A stretch of 26,390 nucleotides of DNA from a virus: positions 1-26,390 of IMG/VR virus record IMGVR_UViG_3300017706_000807; one strand, 5' to 3'. The notes under the pieces are model-generated. The model searched no databases. It was not told the DNA's origin and was given only the letters and a program-made list of their open reading frames with translations. A program made the translations under genes and the position numbers. Shown here one piece after another: positions 23,728 to 26,390 of the stretch (positions are counted from its first letter, which is position 1; every line of letters begins with the position of its first letter).

Positions 23728-26390
23728 ATGGCAATTAACATTCAAGAAATACTACACCCTAGTGACTCTGACAGTATCAAGTTCTCGAAGATTAACTATA
23801 ACTTCGATCAACTAGTTGTTAATGGAGGTGGACCTGCTGGTCCAAAAGGAGAGATAGGTAATACTGGTAGCACTGGTTTAACAGGCCAACAAGGTGTAAC
23901 TGGTGACAAGGGTAGCAAAGGGGAATCTGGTGAAACTACCAGCCCTTGGAAAAATATTGCCATAGATTTAAACCTTAGCGATGGTAAAAATAACGTTAGG
24001 ATTCTAAAGCCAAAACCAGGCACTGATTTAGAGTCTCCTATTATTTGGCTAGGTGATAGTTCATTTTTAGATGAAGGCTCTAACGCATCAGACGGAGATA
24101 CTACATTAAGATCTACTTTGAATGTTGGTAGACATTATGATTTTGGAGGTGCTGCAGTCAATGCTGAATATGCTACGTTTTGGCATAATGCTAATGCTAA
24201 AATTAAATTAGACTCTGAAGGTGTAACTGATGGTAGTAATAATTATACTAGATTTAATCTTTCTGCGGTGGAGCCTATCGTATCAGGTAGTAACCCAGAA
24301 GATATTAGATTTTCAATAAACTTACCAACAACACATACTGGAGAATTTAGATTAAATAACTTTAATATTACTGGTAATTTTGAAGATGGTATGCTTAGAT
24401 ATAACTCAGGAGCTAATAAGTTTGAGGGTTATATTAATAATGCATGGGTAGAATTATGTACAGCACCATGTGGTACTGGGGGTTCTAGCGGTAGTATCTC
24501 AATTAGTGGTACTAACTTAAACCTTAATGTAGACGGAAGTTTATCAACCGGTACTATGTTCCAATATAGTGACTGGAACGGTAGTGTTAGTGTTGATGCT
24601 GCAGGTGCGGTAACTATTACTAATGGTAATGCTACAACTGTGGTTACAGATCCTGTAGGCCCAGTAGCTCAAAATAACACTGTTGGAACTAATGACGTAG
24701 TTTTCTCCGTTACAATTACAGTTCCTACTGGATATGATAACGTAGGTCAACCGGTTGCGGGTGTTTATACAGCAACACAGCCAACTAGTTTCGTTGCTGC
24801 GGAGACATTTACCTTAAACTTAAATGAAGGTAATTCTGGTTCTAACTGGGATGTAACTTCTGCATCACTAATTACATCAAACTCTAATGGTGCGACTCAA
24901 AACTCATTTAACCCGACCGCGGGCGGTGGAGTATTGCAGGTAGAAGCAAATGCAGGTACTCAAATACAAATTGAATTACTGGGAGCTGCAGCTAGCAACC
25001 TGGAGTTTGTGACGGATCCGTTTACAATAACAACATCATCAGGCCTTGCAAATAGTATCGTATCTCAGCAATTATCTAATAATGACGAAGATGCTCAATT
25101 AATACTTAATATTACGTTACCAGGTTCGGGAGGTACTTCAAACTTTACTATTGAAGCCGGAACACAATCTTCACTAGTAGCTTTTGATTGTAATACTACA
25201 GGTTTAGTAGCTGAAGTTGATAATGGTGTCATTGGTGACAACGTAACATGGACTCTAACATTAAACGGTGTTGCTATAACACCAGCATCTGTAACTCCAG
25301 TAACTTATTCTGCTGGAGCTAATAATTATACTCTTGGATTTAATATTCCTAGTGGATATACTAATTCAGGGCAGCCGACAACATGTACAGACTCTGCACT
25401 TGGATCGACCGCGCCTACTTATACAACAACTTGGAACTTAACTGATAACTTTACAGGTGCAATCTTAAGTGACAACATGAACGGTACGAATCCGGTTACT
25501 TCTATAACATCAATACCCGGTGTATCTGGTACTACTCAATCTGCATATTTATTTGTAAATAAAGAGTCAGGGTATCAAGCATTTGCAAATACTAGTGAGG
25601 TAACCGCTACTTCTTCAGGAGGTACTGTAGGTGGCGCAACCTTAGGCCCTCAAGGCTCTTGGGTTAGGTTATCACTACAAGATGTTAACCAAGGTCAGAA
25701 TGCAACTATAAATGTGGATGTTTCAGGTTCACTATCTACTGAAGTGATGACGTTTACATGGTCGGTGCCAGGAACTAACTCCAACCAAAACGACATGAAA
25801 TGGGCTGCTGATGCAACCATTGCTGATAACATCCAAGAATTTACTTGGCAAGATGTTAATTCCGGCGTACAAGGTCCTCCACTTGCAGGTGGAACCGCGG
25901 CTGCCAGTGACTTTAACTGGTACGAATGGGATCAGCTAGATAATGCGGCTTCATACGCGTACGTTGCTGATACTTTCAGTGGTGCTTCACAAGAAAATGG
26001 TATTCACACTGGTGGTTCAGGTTGGGTAAAATTCGTCTTTACAAACGATGGAACAAATACGGCAGGACAACAAGCCGGTAATGCTAATGGAACAGAGGTT
26101 ATCTTTGACGGAAGCACATGGGGAGGGATGGTTGATTCAGGTTCAGTAACGGACATGTGGGTCGTACTAGCTGCATGGTGTCACCTTGCAGGTACGGTAA
26201 TGCAATTAGCTGATGGCTCAACTAAATTGATTGAAGATCTAGAAGTTGGTGATGTATTAAAATCATATAGTATTACAGGTCTTGGAACTGATGAAAACGA
26301 ACAACCACCAAGCTCTTATACTGCGAGTGCAGAAGGATGGACTGCTGTTGAAAGCACAACAACTGTAACACATATAAACGAAGGTTCATA
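23728..26390 (+). CDS. Collagen-like tail-fibre protein with Hint (intein/hedgehog-type) domain, 3' end outside window
   Basis: The frame is open for 887 codons and runs off the window. The N-terminal peptide (MAINIQEILHPSDSDSIKFS, then KINYNFDQL) resembles that of the 187-aa protein and probably docks to the virion. Residues 35-70 are 12 Gly-X-Y triplets, a collagen-like triple helix that implies a trimer. Next comes a fibre domain with GMLRYNSGANKFEGYINNAW near residue 230, then beta-rich modules with an internal repeat (VPTGYDNVGQP at 332-342 and IPSGYTNSGQP at 540-550). At Cys818 the sequence becomes a Hint domain: CHLAGTVMQLADGSTK and IEDLEVGDVLKSYSI. The rest of that domain and any later part are outside the window. 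The gene starts 3 nt after the giant's stop and has an internal promoter-like element upstream. It is probably a receptor-contacting fibre with autoprocessing potential. Confidence 0.75.
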   Translation, partial: MAINIQEILHPSDSDSIKFSKINYNFDQLVVNGGGPAGPKGEIGNTGSTGLTGQQGVTGDKGSKGESGETTSPWKNIAIDLNLSDGKNNVRILKPKPGTDLESPIIWLGDSSFLDEGSNASDGDTTLRSTLNVGRHYDFGGAAVNAEYATFWHNANAKIKLDSEGVTDGSNNYTRFNLSAVEPIVSGSNPEDIRFSINLPTTHTGEFRLNNFNITGNFEDGMLRYNSGANKFEGYINNAWVELCTAPCGTGGSSGSISISGTNLNLNVDGSLSTGTMFQYSDWNGSVSVDAAGAVTITNGNATTVVTDPVGPVAQNNTVGTNDVVFSVTITVPTGYDNVGQPVAGVYTATQPTSFVAAETFTLNLNEGNSGSNWDVTSASLITSNSNGATQNSFNPTAGGGVLQVEANAGTQIQIELLGAAASNLEFVTDPFTITTSSGLANSIVSQQLSNNDEDAQLILNITLPGSGGTSNFTIEAGTQSSLVAFDCNTTGLVAEVDNGVIGDNVTWTLTLNGVAITPASVTPVTYSAGANNYTLGFNIPSGYTNSGQPTTCTDSALGSTAPTYTTTWNLTDNFTGAILSDNMNGTNPVTSITSIPGVSGTTQSAYLFVNKESGYQAFANTSEVTATSSGGTVGGATLGPQGSWVRLSLQDVNQGQNATINVDVSGSLSTEVMTFTWSVPGTNSNQNDMKWAADATIADNIQEFTWQDVNSGVQGPPLAGGTAAASDFNWYEWDQLDNAASYAYVADTFSGASQENGIHTGGSGWVKFVFTNDGTNTAGQQAGNANGTEVIFDGSTWGGMVDSGSVTDMWVVLAAWCHLAGTVMQLADGSTKLIEDLEVGDVLKSYSITGLGTDENEQPPSSYTASAEGWTAVESTTTVTHINEGS
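23830..23937 (+). repeat. Collagen-like Gly-X-Y repeat (12 triplets)
   Basis: Codons 35-70 of the fibre gene encode an uninterrupted Gly-X-Y series: GPA GPK GEI GNT GST, GLT GQQ GVT GDK GSK, GES GET. Only two prolines occur in X or Y; Thr, Ser, Lys and Glu fill the rest, as is usual for phage collagen-like repeats that fold without hydroxyproline. It is the likely trimerisation and extension shaft of the fibre. Confidence 0.85.
26179..26390 (+). other. Start of an encoded Hint domain (truncated by window edge)
   Basis: From Cys818 the fibre protein has the N-terminal Hint/intein block A pattern: a Cys followed by x-L-A-G-T-x-V-x-L-A-D-G-S, then K-x-I-E-D-L-x-V-G-D-x-L-x-S. In inteins and hedgehog-type proteins this Cys attacks the preceding peptide bond (here Trp817-Cys818) in an N-to-S acyl shift. 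Block B (the Thr/His motif) and the C-terminal His-Asn would lie past the window edge, so whether this is a splicing intein, a bacterial intein-like domain or a cleavage-only domain cannot be decided. Confidence 0.75.

Noticed and set aside
23808-24023. Proline-rich minus-strand ORF opposite the collagen-like repeat
   Set aside because: Its proline-rich pattern is the reverse complement of the glycine codons of the Gly-X-Y repeat, so it is an artefact.

Overview
The window is a 26.4 kb, AT-rich stretch of a tailed-phage genome. Every supported gene lies on the plus strand, and the content is mostly virion structural genes. Size and order point to a contractile-tailed, T4-like virus: a gp25-like baseplate wedge protein (118 aa), a gp6/baseplate-J-like wedge protein (609 aa), a 90-aa protein and a 930-aa gp7-like candidate are followed by fibre-like and very large structural proteins. 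The host is probably a member of the Bacteroidota, likely marine. None of the twelve visible starts has a convincing Shine-Dalgarno sequence; instead the starts follow A/T-rich leaders, often ending in taaATG or aaATG. The giant protein also carries Cys-bounded, aromatic-rich modules of a kind I associate with flavobacterial and related phage proteins. The host call is an inference.

Layout. Positions 1-252 hold the C-terminal end of a zinc-metallopeptidase-like protein (HELAH). An 85-nt promoter-like region follows, then a protein with about four S1/OB repeats (338-1627) and an amidoligase-like enzyme fused to a beta-helix-like tail (1681-2994). A conserved structural protein (2997-3839) leads into the wedge cluster (3860-9129). 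After that come a short fibre-like protein (9136-9699), two large structural proteins (9724-15370), a 2759-aa giant (15445-23724) with an N-terminal adhesion-domain array on a large phage-type core, and a collagen-like fibre protein that enters a Hint (intein/hedgehog-type) domain and runs off the right edge (23728-26390).

Regulation. An 11-bp element, TGATATATAAT or a one-base variant, lies 34-95 nt upstream of four genes: the S1-like gene (two tandem copies), the amidoligase, the giant and the Hint fibre. It has no recognisable -35 partner and looks like a phage late promoter. At three of the four sites an inverted repeat overlaps or immediately follows the element, so those transcripts may start with a hairpin. 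The genes from 2997 to 15370 are packed with 1-24 nt gaps or a 1-nt overlap and look like one co-transcribed morphogenesis block.

The most interesting parts are the Hint domain in a collagen-type fibre, the phage-encoded S1-like protein in a genome without Shine-Dalgarno sites, the amidoligase among tail genes, the shared N-terminal peptide of two fibre proteins, and the promoter-plus-hairpin module. There are no tRNAs, CRISPR arrays, insertion sequences or convincing intrinsic terminators, and no gene-free stretch longer than 85 nt.
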